Assembly (NCBI RefSeq): GCF_003448965.1
Contig: NZ_QRGC01000007.1
Span: 62,001 to 126,000 of the forward strand
Length of the DNA: 64,000 nucleotides
DNA from: Oceanicella sp. SM1341
Lineage (GTDB): Bacteria > Pseudomonadota > Alphaproteobacteria > Rhodobacterales > Rhodobacteraceae
Direction of reading: 5' to 3'
Part shown: piece by piece, positions 39,543-48,256 of the stretch
How the letters are laid out: each line of letters opens with the position of its first letter
Position numbering within the stretch: the first letter of the stretch is position 1
The notes under the pieces: model-generated
The model's input: the letters and a program-made list of their open reading frames with translations, nothing else
Database searches by the model: none
Told to the model about the DNA's origin: nothing
Translations under genes and position numbers: made by a program

Positions 39543-39686
39543 CGCGCCCGACCCTGGGTGGGCGCTGCTGCGCTTGTGGTCAGCGGTTTATCGTGAAAGC
39601 CCCGGACGACAGCCGTGCGGCGGATGACATCGCCATCGCGCCCTCCCGGGGGGAGGGTCGGGCGCGGCCCGGGCTGGTCGCCCGGG
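39543..39686 (-). repeat. intergenic inverted-end repeat, copy C
   Basis: Perfect 13-bp inverted ends: CGCGCCCGACCCT (39543-39555) and AGGGTCGGGCGCG (39654-39666), then the outer CCCGGG hairpin (39668-39686). 144 bp. The best-preserved reverse copy. Confidence 0.9.
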
Positions 39687-39893
39687 CGGGAGCGCCGATC
39701 GGTGCGGTGCGCCGTTGCGAGTCCACCCACCGTCCGGCCGCAGGGGTGAGGCGCTGATATTGCGGTGCGCGAGCCGTTGCCATGGGCTACCGTGCCCCGG
39801 TGGGCGGGGTTGAGCCCGGCGGTGCACTGGCATCGTTGCGCCGCGCTCGCCAGTGCCCATCCCTTATCTACAGGCTCCGCAAGGTGCGCAGGC

Positions 39894-40038
39894 CGCGCCT
39901 GGCCCCCCGGTGAGCGCTGCCACGCCCGTGGTCAGCGGTTTATCGTGAAAGCTCCGGACGACGGCTGTGCGGCGGATGGCATCGCCATCGCGCCCTCCCA
40001 TGGGGAGGGTCGGGCGCGGCCCGGGCTGGTCGCCCGGG
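39894..40038 (-). repeat. intergenic inverted-end repeat, copy D
   Basis: Left end degraded (CGCGCCTGGCCCC, 39894-39906), right end perfect (40006-40018), outer hairpin at 40020-40038. The centre, including CGTGGTCAGCGGTTTATCGTG, is nearly identical to copy C. It ends 20 bp before the stop of the acetyltransferase gene and could act as its transcription end. Confidence 0.85.
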
Positions 40039-40057
40039 CGAAGCGGCTGCGCCCGGC

Positions 40058-40612
40058 TCAGCGCGGGCGGGCGGGGTTTCCGACCACGGTGGCGCCCGGC
40101 GCCACGTCGCGGGTGACGACAGCGCCTGCGCCGATCACCGCGCCGTCGCCCACCGTCACGCCGGGCATCAGCAGCGCGCCGCCGCCGATCCAGACATCCG
40201 CGCCGATGCGGATCGGGCGGCCGAACTCGAGGAAGCTTGCCCGCTCCGCCGCGCCGCGCGGGTGGTCGGCGGTGAGGATCTGCACCCCGGGGCCGATCTG
40301 CGTGCGGTCGCCGATGCGGATCTCCACCACGTCGAGCAGCACGCAGTTGAAGTTCAGGAACACGTCGCGCCCGATGTGGATGTTGTAGCCGTAGTCGCAG
40401 AAGAACGGCGGGCGGATGGTGACGCTGTCGCCGACACTGCCGAGCGCCTCGGCGAGCAGGGCGCGGCTTTCCGCGGCAGGGCGGGCCTGGGAGGCGTTGT
40501 AGCGGTCCATCCAGCGCGCGATCCGGGCGGCGTCGGCGCGCAGCTCGGGGTCGTCGGCGCGGTAGAGATCGCCGGCCAGCATCTTCTGCTTCTCGCTGCG
40601 CGTGTCGCTCAT
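40058..40612 (-). CDS. sugar O-acetyltransferase (maltose/galactoside acetyltransferase type)
   Basis: A 184-aa left-handed beta-helix acyltransferase of the Maa/LacA/NodL group. The N-terminal Maa domain ('KQKMLAGDLYRADDPELRADAARIARWMDRYNA') is followed by hexapeptide repeats and the catalytic-loop region 'GVQILTADHPRGAAERASFLEFGRPIRIG', with His of 'TADH' as the expected base. 'DVWIGGGALLMPGVTVGDGAVIGAGAVVTRDVAPGATVVGNPAR' ends the helix. It acetylates sugars with acetyl-CoA, probably for detoxification. Its start is 14 bp beyond the stop of dcd, so they may be cotranscribed. Confidence 0.92.
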   Translation of the reverse strand: MSDTRSEKQKMLAGDLYRADDPELRADAARIARWMDRYNASQARPAAESRALLAEALGSVGDSVTIRPPFFCDYGYNIHIGRDVFLNFNCVLLDVVEIRIGDRTQIGPGVQILTADHPRGAAERASFLEFGRPIRIGADVWIGGGALLMPGVTVGDGAVIGAGAVVTRDVAPGATVVGNPARPR

Positions 40613-40626
40613 CGCGGGGCTCCGCT

Positions 40627-41715
40627 TCAGGGGGCGCGGAAGTGCTTCGCGAGCTTCAGCCCCTGGCCCTGGTAGTTGGATCCGAGGCCCGAACCGTAGA
40701 GGATTTCCGGCCGCTCGGCCATGCGCTCGTAGACCAGCCGGCCGACGATCTGGCCATGCTCCAGCGCGAAGGGGCTCTCGTGGCAGCGCACCTCCAGCAC
40801 CCCGCGCGAGCCGGCGCCGCCGGCCGCGGCATGGCCGAAACCGGGGTCGAAGAAGCCTGCGTAATGCACCCGGAACTCCCCCACCATCGCGAGATAGGGC
40901 GCCATCTCGGCGGCATGGTCGGGCGGCACGTGCACCGCCTCGCGGCTCACCAGGATGTAGAAGGCGCCGGGGTCGAGGATGATGCCGCCGCCGCGGCGCG
41001 GAAACACCGGCTCCCAGAATTCCGAGACCGGGTAATGGCCGATGAGATCGAGGTCGATCAGCCCGGAATGCGGCTTGGCGCGGTAGCCGGCGGGCGTGCC
41101 CTCGGGCGGCAGAAGGTCGACCGAGAAGCCGAGCCCGCCGTCGATATGCGGCGTGCCGTCGACCAGCGGTGCGGCGGCGTGCAGCGCGCGCAGCTCGGCG
41201 TCGGAGAGCGCGCCGGAGGCGCGGCGGAAGCGGATCTGGTTCAGCCGCTGGCCCGGGCGCACCAGCACCGAGAAGCTGCGCGGCGAGATCTCGGCCCAGA
41301 GCGGGCCGGTGTAGCCGGGCTCGATACGGTCGAACTCGGTGCCGTTGTCGCAGATCAGCCGGGTGAAGAGGTCGAGCCGGCCGGTGGAGCTCTTCGCGTT
41401 CGCCACCGCCGAGACATCGGCGGGCAGGGCGAGGCTCTCCATCAGCGGCACGAGGTAGACGCAGCCGGTCTCCAGCACCGCGCCCGCGGTGAGGTCGATG
41501 CGGTGCATCTGAAACTCTTCCAGCCGCTCGGACACGCAGCGCCCCTCGCCGGCGAGGAAGGAGGCGCGCACCCGGTAGGCCTCGGTGCCGAGGCGCAGAT
41601 CGAGGCTGGCGGGCTGCACGAGATTGCCGGTGATCGGGGCCGCGGCCCGGATCTCGCCGGAGGCGATCATCGCCTCGATGGCCTGTGACGGCAGTGCGCC
41701 GGCTGTCGCGTTCAT
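40627..41715 (-). CDS. dcd: 2'-deoxycytidine 5'-triphosphate deaminase, tandem-domain form
   Basis: Enzyme of dUTP synthesis (dCTP to dUTP) of the trimeric dUTPase fold, 362 aa, about twice the usual 188-aa Dcd. The first half has the nucleotide-binding 'VANAKSSTGRLDLFTRLICDNG' region and 'SFSVLVRPGQRLNQIRFRR'; the second half repeats the fold ('VSREAVHVPPDHAAEMAPY' ... 'GSRGVLEVRCHESPFALEHGQIVGRLVYERMAERPEILYG'). This double form is usual in Rhodobacterales and Rhizobiales. Start 41715 (MNATAG) has GGGGAG at 7 bases; in-frame ATGs at 41721 and 41730 also exist. Confidence 0.88.
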   Translation of the reverse strand: MNATAGALPSQAIEAMIASGEIRAAAPITGNLVQPASLDLRLGTEAYRVRASFLAGEGRCVSERLEEFQMHRIDLTAGAVLETGCVYLVPLMESLALPADVSAVANAKSSTGRLDLFTRLICDNGTEFDRIEPGYTGPLWAEISPRSFSVLVRPGQRLNQIRFRRASGALSDAELRALHAAAPLVDGTPHIDGGLGFSVDLLPPEGTPAGYRAKPHSGLIDLDLIGHYPVSEFWEPVFPRRGGGIILDPGAFYILVSREAVHVPPDHAAEMAPYLAMVGEFRVHYAGFFDPGFGHAAAGGAGSRGVLEVRCHESPFALEHGQIVGRLVYERMAERPEILYGSGLGSNYQGQGLKLAKHFRAP

Positions 41716-41776
41716 CGCCATCTCCCCCATGCTCTTCCCGCGGCGGGCCCCGGCTGCGGGGCCGTCAGACAAGCGA

Positions 41777-41806
41777 AAACGCCGGCACCCGAAGGCGCCG
41801 GCGTTT
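41777..41806 (-). terminator. terminator downstream of tRNA-Pro(GGG)
   Basis: Perfect 10-bp stem AAACGCCGGC / GCCGGCGTTT with a 10-base loop and a T run on the minus strand, 5 bp after the tRNA 3' end and upstream of dcd. Confidence 0.8.
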
Positions 41807-41811
41807 CGAAA

Positions 41812-41888
41812 TGGTCGGGCCGGCGAGATTCGAACTCACGACCTCTTGCGCCCCATGCAAGCGCGCTACCAAGCTGCGCCACGGCCCG
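41812..41888 (-). tRNA. tRNA-Pro (anticodon GGG)
   Basis: Minus-strand 77-nt cloverleaf: acceptor CGGGCCG / CGGCCCG, D-arm GGTAGCGC, anticodon stem CTTGC / GCAAG around loop ATGGGGC (anticodon GGG), T-arm GTTCGAATC, discriminator A, encoded CCA. Second proline isoacceptor in the window; it reads CCC/CCT. Confidence 0.96.
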
Positions 41889-41936
41889 ACTGACGGGGTT
41901 TCTATAAGCCTTCCGCGGGGGGTGCAAGCGGGAAAA

Positions 41937-42683
41937 TCACTCCTCGTCGAGAGCGCGAAGAATGCGGGCGCGGATGGCCTCGAGACGGGTGATCGCCTGG
42001 CGCACGGCCGCATCGCGCGCGGTGCGTGCGCCGGTCTCGGGGCCCGAATGCGCGGCGGCTTCGAGGGTGCGGGACACGGGTTTCGCGGCCGGACGTTGCG
42101 GCGGCTGCGGCTCGAGCAGGAAGGCGCCCTGTCGACCGGAGTCCTCCTCCTCGTCCTCCTCCGCCTCGGCGGGGCCGAAGCCGTCATCGTCGCCGGTGCG
42201 CTCGTCCTCGGCCATGTAGTCGGGCTGATGGCGGCCGGCGAGGGGCGGCGGCGGGGGCGGAGCATCGTCATAGCCGCTGTCGATCGGCTCGATGTCCGAA
42301 TCGTCCCAGATCGAGCCCTCGTCGTCGAGCCCGTCCTCGGCCTCGGCGGCGGCGGTGAAATCGTCGCCGAGCAGGGCGGGGCTGTCCTCGTCCTCCTCCT
42401 CGGGCTCGACCGTGTCCTGGCCGCGCACCATGACGGATTTCACGCCCTGTTCGCGGAAGATCTTCTGCACGCCCTTGATGGTCATCCCGTCATCGTAGAG
42501 CAGCTCGCGGATGCCGCGCAGCAGGTCCACGTCCTCGGGGCGATAGTAGCGGCGTCCGCCGTTGCTCTTCATCGGCTTGAGCTGCGGAAAGCGGCTCTCC
42601 CAGAAGCGCAGCACGTGCGCGGGGATGTCGAGGACTTCCGACACCTCGCTGATGGTCCGAAACGCCTGGGGCGATTTGCTCAT
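41937..42683 (-). CDS. MerR-family regulator with long acidic linker
   Basis: A 248-aa protein. Residues about 9-77 are a MerR winged helix ('[69 protein letters not shown]'). A very acidic, disordered stretch (about 92-195) with a run of seven prolines follows, then a short C-terminal helix ('[27 protein letters not shown]'). No cysteine metal site of the classical MerR type is present. It lies directly after ihfA, an order conserved in alphaproteobacteria; its target is unknown. Confidence 0.92.
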   Translation of the reverse strand: MSKSPQAFRTISEVSEVLDIPAHVLRFWESRFPQLKPMKSNGGRRYYRPEDVDLLRGIRELLYDDGMTIKGVQKIFREQGVKSVMVRGQDTVEPEEEDEDSPALLGDDFTAAAEAEDGLDDEGSIWDDSDIEPIDSGYDDAPPPPPPLAGRHQPDYMAEDERTGDDDGFGPAEAEEDEEEDSGRQGAFLLEPQPPQRPAAKPVSRTLEAAAHSGPETGARTARDAAVRQAITRLEAIRARILRALDEE

Positions 42684-42706
42684 AGTCTGTCCGGTGGCTC
42701 GGGAGC

Positions 42707-43003
42707 TCAGAGGCTCTGGTTGAGCCGGTCTTTCATGATGTGCGAGGCGCGGAAGACCAGCACGCGGCGCGGCTCGATGGGCACTTCCTCGCCGGTCTTG
42801 GGGTTGCGGCCCATGCGCTCGCTCTTGGCGCGCACGGTGAAGGTGCCGAAGGACGAGATCTTGACCGTCTCGCCCTTCACCAGCGCGTCGGACATGTGCT
42901 CGAGCACGCTCTCCACCAGCACGGCGGATTCGTTGCGCGACAGACCGACCTCACGATACACGGCCTCGCTCAGGTCCATACGGGTCAGGGTCTTGCTGCT
43001 CAA
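42707..43003 (-). CDS. ihfA: integration host factor subunit alpha
   Basis: DNA-bending IHF subunit, 98 aa, forming a heterodimer with IhfB. '[37 protein letters not shown]' is the N-terminal helix pair, and '[49 protein letters not shown]' contains the beta arm 'GRNPKTGEE'. The conserved N-terminus begins at a TTG (43003) behind a GGGAGAGAG site; the nearest upstream ATG is out of frame and hits a stop. The first in-frame ATG would remove eight conserved residues, so TTG is the likely start. Confidence 0.95.
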   Translation of the reverse strand: MSSKTLTRMDLSEAVYREVGLSRNESAVLVESVLEHMSDALVKGETVKISSFGTFTVRAKSERMGRNPKTGEEVPIEPRRVLVFRASHIMKDRLNQSL

Positions 43004-43129
43004 AATCTCTCTCCCATGGATGGCCGAGTCCGCTGCCCGGGACCGGATCTGGCCAAAGCGTGGGAGAAACTGCTTTGAGAGTCAATATCAAGGGCTTGAA
43101 GGAGCACGGAAAACCCTGCTCCGGGGCCG

Positions 43130-44107
43130 TTACCAGCGTACCGCGGCAGCGCCCCAGGCAAGCCCGCCGCCGATGGCCTCCATCAGCAGCAGGTCGCCGC
43201 GGTTGATCTGGCCGCGCGCCACGCCCACCGAGAGGGCAAGGGGAATCGACGCCGCCGAGGTGTTGCCGTGGTCCTGCACGGTCACCACCACGCGCTCCAT
43301 GCCCACGCCCATCTTCTCCGCGGTCTTGCGGATGATGCGCAGGTTGGCCTGGTGGGGCACGATCCAGTCCACGTCCGTGGCGGAGAGGCCGGATTTCTCC
43401 AGCGCGGCCTCGCCGGAGGCGGCGAGCTTCATCACCGCGTGGCGGAACACCTCGCGGCCCTCCATGCGCAGGAAGCCGGCGGTGCCGGTGCTCGAGGGGC
43501 CGCCGTCGACATAGAGCAGGTCGTGGAACTGGCCGTCCGAATTGAGGTCGGTGGAGAGCACGCCGCGGTCTTCCGCGCCGCCGGTGCCCTCGGCCGCCTG
43601 CAGGATCACCGCGCCGGCGCCATCGCCGAACAGCACGCAGGTGGCGCGGTCCGACCAGTCCATGATGCGCGAGAAGGTCTCGGCGCCGATCACCATGATG
43701 GTCCTGGCCTGGCCCGAGCAGATCAGCGCGTTCGCCGTGGTCATCGCGTAGATGAACCCGGCGCAGACGGCCTGCACGTCGAAGGCGTAGCCGCCCTTCA
43801 TGCCGATGGCGGTCTGCACCTTGGTGGCGGTGGAGGGGAAGGTCTCGTCGGGCGTGGCGGTGGCGAGGACGATGCCGTCGATGTCCGCCCCGGTCATGCC
43901 GGCGTTCTCCAGCGCGGCCTTGGCGGCGCGGATGGCGAGATCGGAGGTGAGCTGGCCCTCGGCGGCGAAATGGCGGCGCTCGATGCCGGTGCGCTCACGG
44001 ATCCACTGGTCGGAGGTGTCGAGTGTCGCCTCGAATTCGGCGTTCTCGACAACGCGCTCCGGCAGGTAATGTCCGCAGCCCATCGTCACCGCGCGTGTCA
44101 CGCTCAT
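43130..44107 (-). CDS. fabH: beta-ketoacyl-ACP synthase III
   Basis: Initiates fatty-acid synthesis by condensing acetyl-CoA with malonyl-ACP, 325 aa. The Cys115-His252-Asn282 triad is visible in 'VQAVCAGFIYA', 'VPHQANLRI' and 'HGNTSAASIP'. Also 'GERTGIERRHFA'-like residues 38-47 and the C-terminal 'LLLMEAIGGGLAWGAAAVRW'. The start overlaps the end of plsX by 4 bases, the usual plsX-fabH coupling. Confidence 0.96.
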   Translation of the reverse strand: MSVTRAVTMGCGHYLPERVVENAEFEATLDTSDQWIRERTGIERRHFAAEGQLTSDLAIRAAKAALENAGMTGADIDGIVLATATPDETFPSTATKVQTAIGMKGGYAFDVQAVCAGFIYAMTTANALICSGQARTIMVIGAETFSRIMDWSDRATCVLFGDGAGAVILQAAEGTGGAEDRGVLSTDLNSDGQFHDLLYVDGGPSSTGTAGFLRMEGREVFRHAVMKLAASGEAALEKSGLSATDVDWIVPHQANLRIIRKTAEKMGVGMERVVVTVQDHGNTSAASIPLALSVGVARGQINRGDLLLMEAIGGGLAWGAAAVRW

Positions 44108-45186
44108 TTATCTGTTCCTGCTCCGCTTGTCACCCCGGGCGCAGTTATGCCTCCGGGCAGGCCCGATGCAACCCGTGCCGCCACCTTTTCCGCGAATCCG
44201 TCCTGCGCCATGTGGAAGGCGAGCTTGATCGCGGCGGAGAAACCGGTCGAATCGGCGCTGCCGTGCGATTTTACCACCGCGCCGTTCAGCCCGAGGAAAA
44301 CGCCACCGTTCACGCGGCGGGGGTCGATGCGTTTCTTGAGCCTCTGCAAGGCCCTGAAGGCGAAAATTGCAGCGATGCGTGAAAGCAGCGTGGCCCGGAA
44401 TCCCTCCGACAGGAAGGAGCCGATCAGGCTCGCGGTGCCCTCCGCGGTCTTCAGGGCGATGTTGCCGGTGAAGCCGTCGGTCACGATCACGTCAACCTTG
44501 TCGCCGGTGATGTCCCCGCCCTCCACGAAGCCGTGGTAGGAAAAGGCCGCGCCGGGGCCGGAGGCGATGCGGGCGAGGGTGGCATTGGCCTCGTGCCGCT
44601 CCGCGCCGCCCTTGTGATCCTCGGTGCCCACGTTGAGCAGGCCGACGCGGGGGGTCTCGAGATGGAGACCCACGCGGGCATACTCGGCGCCCATGATCGC
44701 GTACTGGCTGAGGGAGGCGGCGTCGGCGCGCACATCGGCGCCCACGTCGAGCACGATGTTGTAGCCCGCGCGGTTCCGCGAGGGCCAGAGCACCGCGATG
44801 GCGGGGCGGTCGATGCCCGGCGCGCGGCGCATGCGCAGCATGGAGAGCGCCATCAGCGCCCCGGTATTTCCGCAGGACACCGCGACCGCCGCTTCGCCGC
44901 GTGCGACGGCGTCGACGCAGTTCCACATCGAGCTGCCCTTGCCGTGGCGCACCGCGTGGCTGGGCTTCTCACCCATGGCGATGACGCTGGAGCAGGGGCG
45001 CAGCTCGGTGATGCGGTCGAGGTTGGGCCGGCGGCGCAGCAGCGGTTCGAGCTGCTGCGGATCGCCATGCAGAAGAAACCTGATGTCAGGATTCTTGGCG
45101 GCGGACTTTGCCATGCCGCTGATGACGACGGAGGGACCGCGGTCCCCGCCCATCGCATCGATCGAAAGCACAATCTGGCGGGTCAT
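44104..45186 (-). CDS. plsX: phosphate acyltransferase PlsX
   Basis: Makes acyl-phosphate from acyl-ACP for phospholipid synthesis (with PlsY), 360 aa, peripheral membrane. N-terminal 'IVLSIDAMGGDRGPSVVISGMAKSA' and 'GEKPSHAVRHGKGSSMWNCVDAVARGEAAVAVSCGNTGALMALSM' are family signatures, as are 'GADVRADAASLSQYAIMGAEYAR' and 'DVIVTDGFTGNIALKTAEG'. Position between rpmF and fabH is the classic rpmF-plsX-fabH arrangement. Confidence 0.96.
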   Translation of the reverse strand: MTRQIVLSIDAMGGDRGPSVVISGMAKSAAKNPDIRFLLHGDPQQLEPLLRRRPNLDRITELRPCSSVIAMGEKPSHAVRHGKGSSMWNCVDAVARGEAAVAVSCGNTGALMALSMLRMRRAPGIDRPAIAVLWPSRNRAGYNIVLDVGADVRADAASLSQYAIMGAEYARVGLHLETPRVGLLNVGTEDHKGGAERHEANATLARIASGPGAAFSYHGFVEGGDITGDKVDVIVTDGFTGNIALKTAEGTASLIGSFLSEGFRATLLSRIAAIFAFRALQRLKKRIDPRRVNGGVFLGLNGAVVKSHGSADSTGFSAAIKLAFHMAQDGFAEKVAARVASGLPGGITAPGVTSGAGTDK

Positions 45187-45257
45187 ATCTCTGGTTCTGC
45201 CCCCATTTCAGCCCCGGGTAAACGGGCTGTGCAGACCACTTGTTCCGCCAGGTCGTC

Positions 45258-45464
45258 TTACGCCGCGTCTTCGTCGAGGTCGACTTCCTCGACCACCGCC
45301 ACGATTTCCTTGGAATCGTAGTGGCCGCAGGAGCCGCACACGTGGTGCGGGCGCTTCAGCTCGCCGCAGTTCGAGCATTCGTTCGGGTTCGATGCCACAA
45401 GAGCGTCATGCGAACGGCGCATGTTGCGCTTGGAGCTGGTCTTGCGGTTCTGTGGGACAGCCAT
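45258..45464 (-). CDS. rpmF: 50S ribosomal protein L32
   Basis: Ribosomal protein of 68 aa, starting '[22 protein letters not shown]', the L32 signature. It has four zinc-ribbon cysteines Cys30, Cys33, Cys43 and Cys46, and the acidic C-terminus '[12 protein letters not shown]' seen in alphaproteobacteria. It is part of the yceD-rpmF-plsX-fabH series on the minus strand. Confidence 0.97.
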   Translation of the reverse strand: MAVPQNRKTSSKRNMRRSHDALVASNPNECSNCGELKRPHHVCGSCGHYDSKEIVAVVEEVDLDEDAA

Positions 45465-45616
45465 GTCTCAACCTCAGTGTCTGGCCTTGCGGCGCTCGGG
45501 TGGGGCCGAACCTGTTCCCGCCGCGCACGGGGCGCGGGCCGGGACTGTGCCAGCCGGAAAAACGAGAGCCGGAAAATACTCGAAAAGTCCGGGTCTGCAA
45601 GCGGATTCTTGCGGTG

Positions 45617-46180
45617 TCAGCTCCCGTCGCCAAGTTTCTGCTTCAGCTCGGCGAGCCGGGCGAAGGGATTGGGCCGGGTTTCCTCCTCCGCCTCGGGCTG
45701 CGGTGCGGGCGCCGCATCGGCCGGCAGGCCGGCGCCCGGGGCGCGCGGGTAGGGGTCGAGTGCGAGGGCGGCGGTCTCGATGGCGATTCCGCCCAGGTCG
45801 ACCACGGATTCGAGCGGCTCGGTCTCGTCCTCGAGCTCGGGGTCCACCGGGGTGCCCTCGGGCAGGAAGCGCCGGCGGATCGGCTCGGAAAGCTTCGCCG
45901 GCACGGGCGCGAGGCTCACCACGCAGCTCTGGATGATCGAGGCCTCCAGCGTGCCGTCGAGCGCCCAGCCGTTGCTGCCCAGCGGGCTGAGCGTGACGGT
46001 GAAGCGGAACTTGTCCACCGCATGGGCGTCGAACAGGCGCGCGAGCGCCTTGCGCTCCGCGTCGGTGGCGGTTTCGGAATAGGTCCGGGGCTCGGACGCC
46101 CCGAGACGGTCGAGCCGCACGGGCCGCGACATTTCCGGAGTTTCGGGGGGCAGGTCAGGGCGCCTGGCGTGTTTCGGCAT
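45617..46180 (-). CDS. yceD: YceD-family (DUF177) protein
   Basis: A 187-aa YceD/DUF177 protein, usually cotranscribed with rpmF and linked to 23S rRNA accumulation. The core 'SPLGSNGWALDGTLEASIIQSCVVSLAPVPAKLSEPIRRRFLPEG' contains the single family cysteine. 'VDLGGIAIETAALALDPYPRAPGA' is the conserved motif 'GEIVVEQLLLALDPYPRKPG' equivalent. The C-terminus 'NPFARLAELKQKLG' is characteristic. A GAGGAGG site lies 6 bases upstream of ATG 46180. Confidence 0.93.
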   Translation of the reverse strand: MPKHARRPDLPPETPEMSRPVRLDRLGASEPRTYSETATDAERKALARLFDAHAVDKFRFTVTLSPLGSNGWALDGTLEASIIQSCVVSLAPVPAKLSEPIRRRFLPEGTPVDPELEDETEPLESVVDLGGIAIETAALALDPYPRAPGAGLPADAAPAPQPEAEEETRPNPFARLAELKQKLGDGS

Positions 46181-46302
46181 TGGTGTCCTCCTCACATCAC
46201 CCTGGGCGGCCGGCCGCGAGAGCGGGGGCCGCGGGAACATCTTGAATTTACACTATCCGCAAGGTACGTCACCAAGGGATTTGGGTTGCCGGGAGAGAGA
46301 CC

Positions 46303-46752
46303 ATGACGCTGCGCAACGGGCTGTTCGTTCTCACTGTTGCAGGCTGTCTGGCCGTCAGCGGGTGCAGCGCCACCTATCGCGGGCACGGCTATGCGCCGAA
46401 ACCCGACGAGCTGAGCGGCATCGTCGCCGGGCAGGACACCAAGGGCTCGGTGCGCGAGAAGATCGGCCGCCCCGGCACGCAGGGCCTGGTGAGCAACGAC
46501 GCCTGGTACTACGTCGGCTCCACCGAGAAGGAATATCTCTTCTACGCTCCCGAGGTGGTCGACCGTACCGTGGTCGTGGTGCTGTTCGACGAGCAGGGCA
46601 CCGTGCAGGACGTGCGCCAGTTCGGCATGGAGAACGGCCAGGTCATCGACCTCGTCACCCGCACCACCCCGACCTACGGCAAGGAGCTCAACGTGGTCCA
46701 GCAGCTGCTGGGCAACATGTTCAACTTCTCCTCCGGCTCGCTGCTGCAGTAA
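46303..46752 (+). CDS. SmpA/OmlA (BamE-like) outer-membrane lipoprotein
   Basis: A 149-aa lipoprotein with lipobox VSGC (Cys21) and a SmpA/OmlA domain ('GIVAGQDTKGSVREKIGRPGTQGLVSNDAWYYVGST' ...). BamE-like proteins assist the BAM outer-membrane assembly machine. A second hydrophobic pattern 'DRTVVVVLFDEQGTVQDVRQF' completes the fold. It is divergent from yceD across 122 bp; on the minus strand TTGGTG-N17-TGTAAA is a reasonable yceD promoter. A GC-rich hairpin follows the stop. Confidence 0.9.
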   Translation: MTLRNGLFVLTVAGCLAVSGCSATYRGHGYAPKPDELSGIVAGQDTKGSVREKIGRPGTQGLVSNDAWYYVGSTEKEYLFYAPEVVDRTVVVVLFDEQGTVQDVRQFGMENGQVIDLVTRTTPTYGKELNVVQQLLGNMFNFSSGSLLQ

Positions 46753-46768
46753 GGCAGCGGGCAGGGCA

Positions 46769-46788
46769 GGCCCGGCGCTTGCCGGGCC
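46769..46788 (+). terminator. GC-rich hairpin after the BamE-like gene
   Basis: GGCCCGGC / GCCGGGCC stem with a GCTT loop, 16 bp after the stop. It lacks a T run, so intrinsic termination is only probable. It lies between converging genes and may serve both. Confidence 0.45.
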
Positions 46789-46808
46789 CGCCGTGGCGGC
46801 TCGGGGCC

Positions 46809-47210
46809 TCACACGGGCTCGTGGCGCAGTGCCACGCCGTTGAGGCAGTAGCGCAGGCCGGTGGGCGCGGGGCCGTCGTTGAACACGTGGCCGAGATGGG
46901 CGTCGCAGCGCGCGCAGCGGATCTCGGTGCGGGTCATGAACCAGGAATTGTCCTCGTGCTCGATGATCGCCTCGTCGGAGATCGGCTGGAAGAAGCTCGG
47001 CCAGCCGCAGCCGGATTCGAACTTCGCATCCGAGGCGAAGAGCGGCGCATCGCAGCACACGCAGCGGAACAGCGCTGTGCCCTTCGGAAAGCCGGGGTGG
47101 GAGAAGGCGCGCTCGGTGCCGGCCTGCCGGGTGACCTGGTAGGCAAGATCGCTCAGCTGTTCGCGCCACTCGGCGTCCGACTTGATGAGCTTGTCGGTCG
47201 TTTCGGTCAT
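46809..47210 (-). CDS. msrB: peptide-methionine (R)-S-oxide reductase MsrB
   Basis: Repairs methionine-R-sulfoxide in proteins, 133 aa. Zinc-binding pairs Cys50/Cys53 and Cys99/Cys102, the catalytic Cys122 in 'GLRYCLNG', and the recycling Cys68 in 'ESGCGWPSFF' are all present. No signal peptide, so cytoplasmic. The ATG at 47210 gives a normal length; the upstream extension is rejected. Confidence 0.96.
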   Translation of the reverse strand: MTETTDKLIKSDAEWREQLSDLAYQVTRQAGTERAFSHPGFPKGTALFRCVCCDAPLFASDAKFESGCGWPSFFQPISDEAIIEHEDNSWFMTRTEIRCARCDAHLGHVFNDGPAPTGLRYCLNGVALRHEPV

Positions 47211-47343
47211 TCGACTCCTCCGGGTATTGATTCTGTGCCTGGGAACGACACGTCCATGTGGCGATGCCGCACGAAAATGCAATAGTCACGCTTGTGACAC
47301 CAGCCTCGTGCAGGATCGCCGGTGAAGGACAGGAGGGCCAGCC

Positions 47344-48096
47344 ATGACCGGTTTCCGCAAACCCCGATACGCCGCGCGCTTCGCCGCGAGCCCGCAGGAC
47401 ATCCTCGCGGCACAGCGCCTGCGCTTCCGCAGCTTCCGCGCCGCGCCGGGGCCCGAGGGCGAGACCGGGCTCGACGCCGACGATTTCGACGATGTCTGCC
47501 GCCACGTGCTGGTGGAGGACACCCGCGACGGCCGGCTGGTGTGCTGCTTCCGCATCCTGCCGCTGCGCGACGGATCGGAGATCGGGCGGTCCTACTCGGC
47601 GCAGTACTACGATCTCGGGCCGCTCGCGAGCTACACCGGCCCGATGGTGGAGATGGGGCGGTTCTGCGTCGACCCCGCGGCGCGGCACCCGGACATCCTG
47701 CGCGTGGCCTGGGCCGCGGTGACCGAGTTCGTGGAGGAGAACGGGGTGGAGCTGCTCTTCGGCTGCTCGAGCTTCCACGGCACCGAGGCGGAGGAGTATC
47801 ACGACGCCTTCGCGCTGCTCGCCGAGCGCCATCTCGCGCCGCGGCACTGGCTGCCGCGGGTGAAGGCGCCGCGCGTCTTCCGCTTCGCCGCCCGGCTGCG
47901 GCTGCGCAAGCCCGACCTCAAGCTCGCGATGAAGCGCATGCCGCCGTTGCTGCGCACCTACCTGGTGATGGGGGGCTGGGTGTCCGACCACGCGGTGATC
48001 GACAAGGATCTCAACACCCTGCACGTGTTCACCGGGGTGGAGGTGCGCGGGGTGCCCAAGGCCCGCGCCCGCCTGCTGCGCGCCCGCAGCGCCTGA
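47344..48096 (+). CDS. olsB: OlsB-like N-acyltransferase (GNAT, ornithine-lipid type)
   Basis: A 250-aa protein of the hemolysin-like acyltransferase group that includes L-ornithine N-alpha-acyltransferase OlsB, the first step of ornithine lipid synthesis. Marks: 'AQRLRFRSFRAAPG' near residue 24, 'DDFDDVCRHVLVEDTRDGRLVCCFRILPL', 'EMGRFCVDPAARHPDILRVAWAAV', 'LFGCSSFHGTEAEEYHDAFALL' and a C-terminal 'LRTYLVMGGWVSDHAVIDKDLNTLHVFTGVEV'. No olsA-type lysolipid acyltransferase gene follows, so the second step must be encoded elsewhere. An acyl-ACP donor would come from the nearby fatty-acid enzymes. Confidence 0.82.
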   Translation: MTGFRKPRYAARFAASPQDILAAQRLRFRSFRAAPGPEGETGLDADDFDDVCRHVLVEDTRDGRLVCCFRILPLRDGSEIGRSYSAQYYDLGPLASYTGPMVEMGRFCVDPAARHPDILRVAWAAVTEFVEENGVELLFGCSSFHGTEAEEYHDAFALLAERHLAPRHWLPRVKAPRVFRFAARLRLRKPDLKLAMKRMPPLLRTYLVMGGWVSDHAVIDKDLNTLHVFTGVEVRGVPKARARLLRARSA

Positions 48097-48256
48097 GCGC
48101 GGGTGCCGCCGGTTCGCTCGCGGCCTCACGGCGCGAGGCCTGCGCCGCGCCTCTGCCAGCCGGGCCGGGCGTGACCGGTGCCGCCCGGGGGGCGGCGATG
48201 AGGCATGACACTTCCCCGCCGCCGAATCCCTTGCGCGCGCCGGGCCGCGCACTAGC

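Larger units (their letters stand above)
39365..40057. other. 693-bp spacer carrying repeat copies C and D
   Basis: Between recQ and the acetyltransferase, which converge. It contains two repeat copies in the same (reverse) orientation about 350 bp apart. No gene supported; short frames inside reflect the repeats. Confidence 0.5.

Noticed and set aside
39543-40038. CRISPR-like pair of similar blocks
   Set aside because: Only two about 144-bp copies with inverted ends, no short regular spacers, no cas genes.
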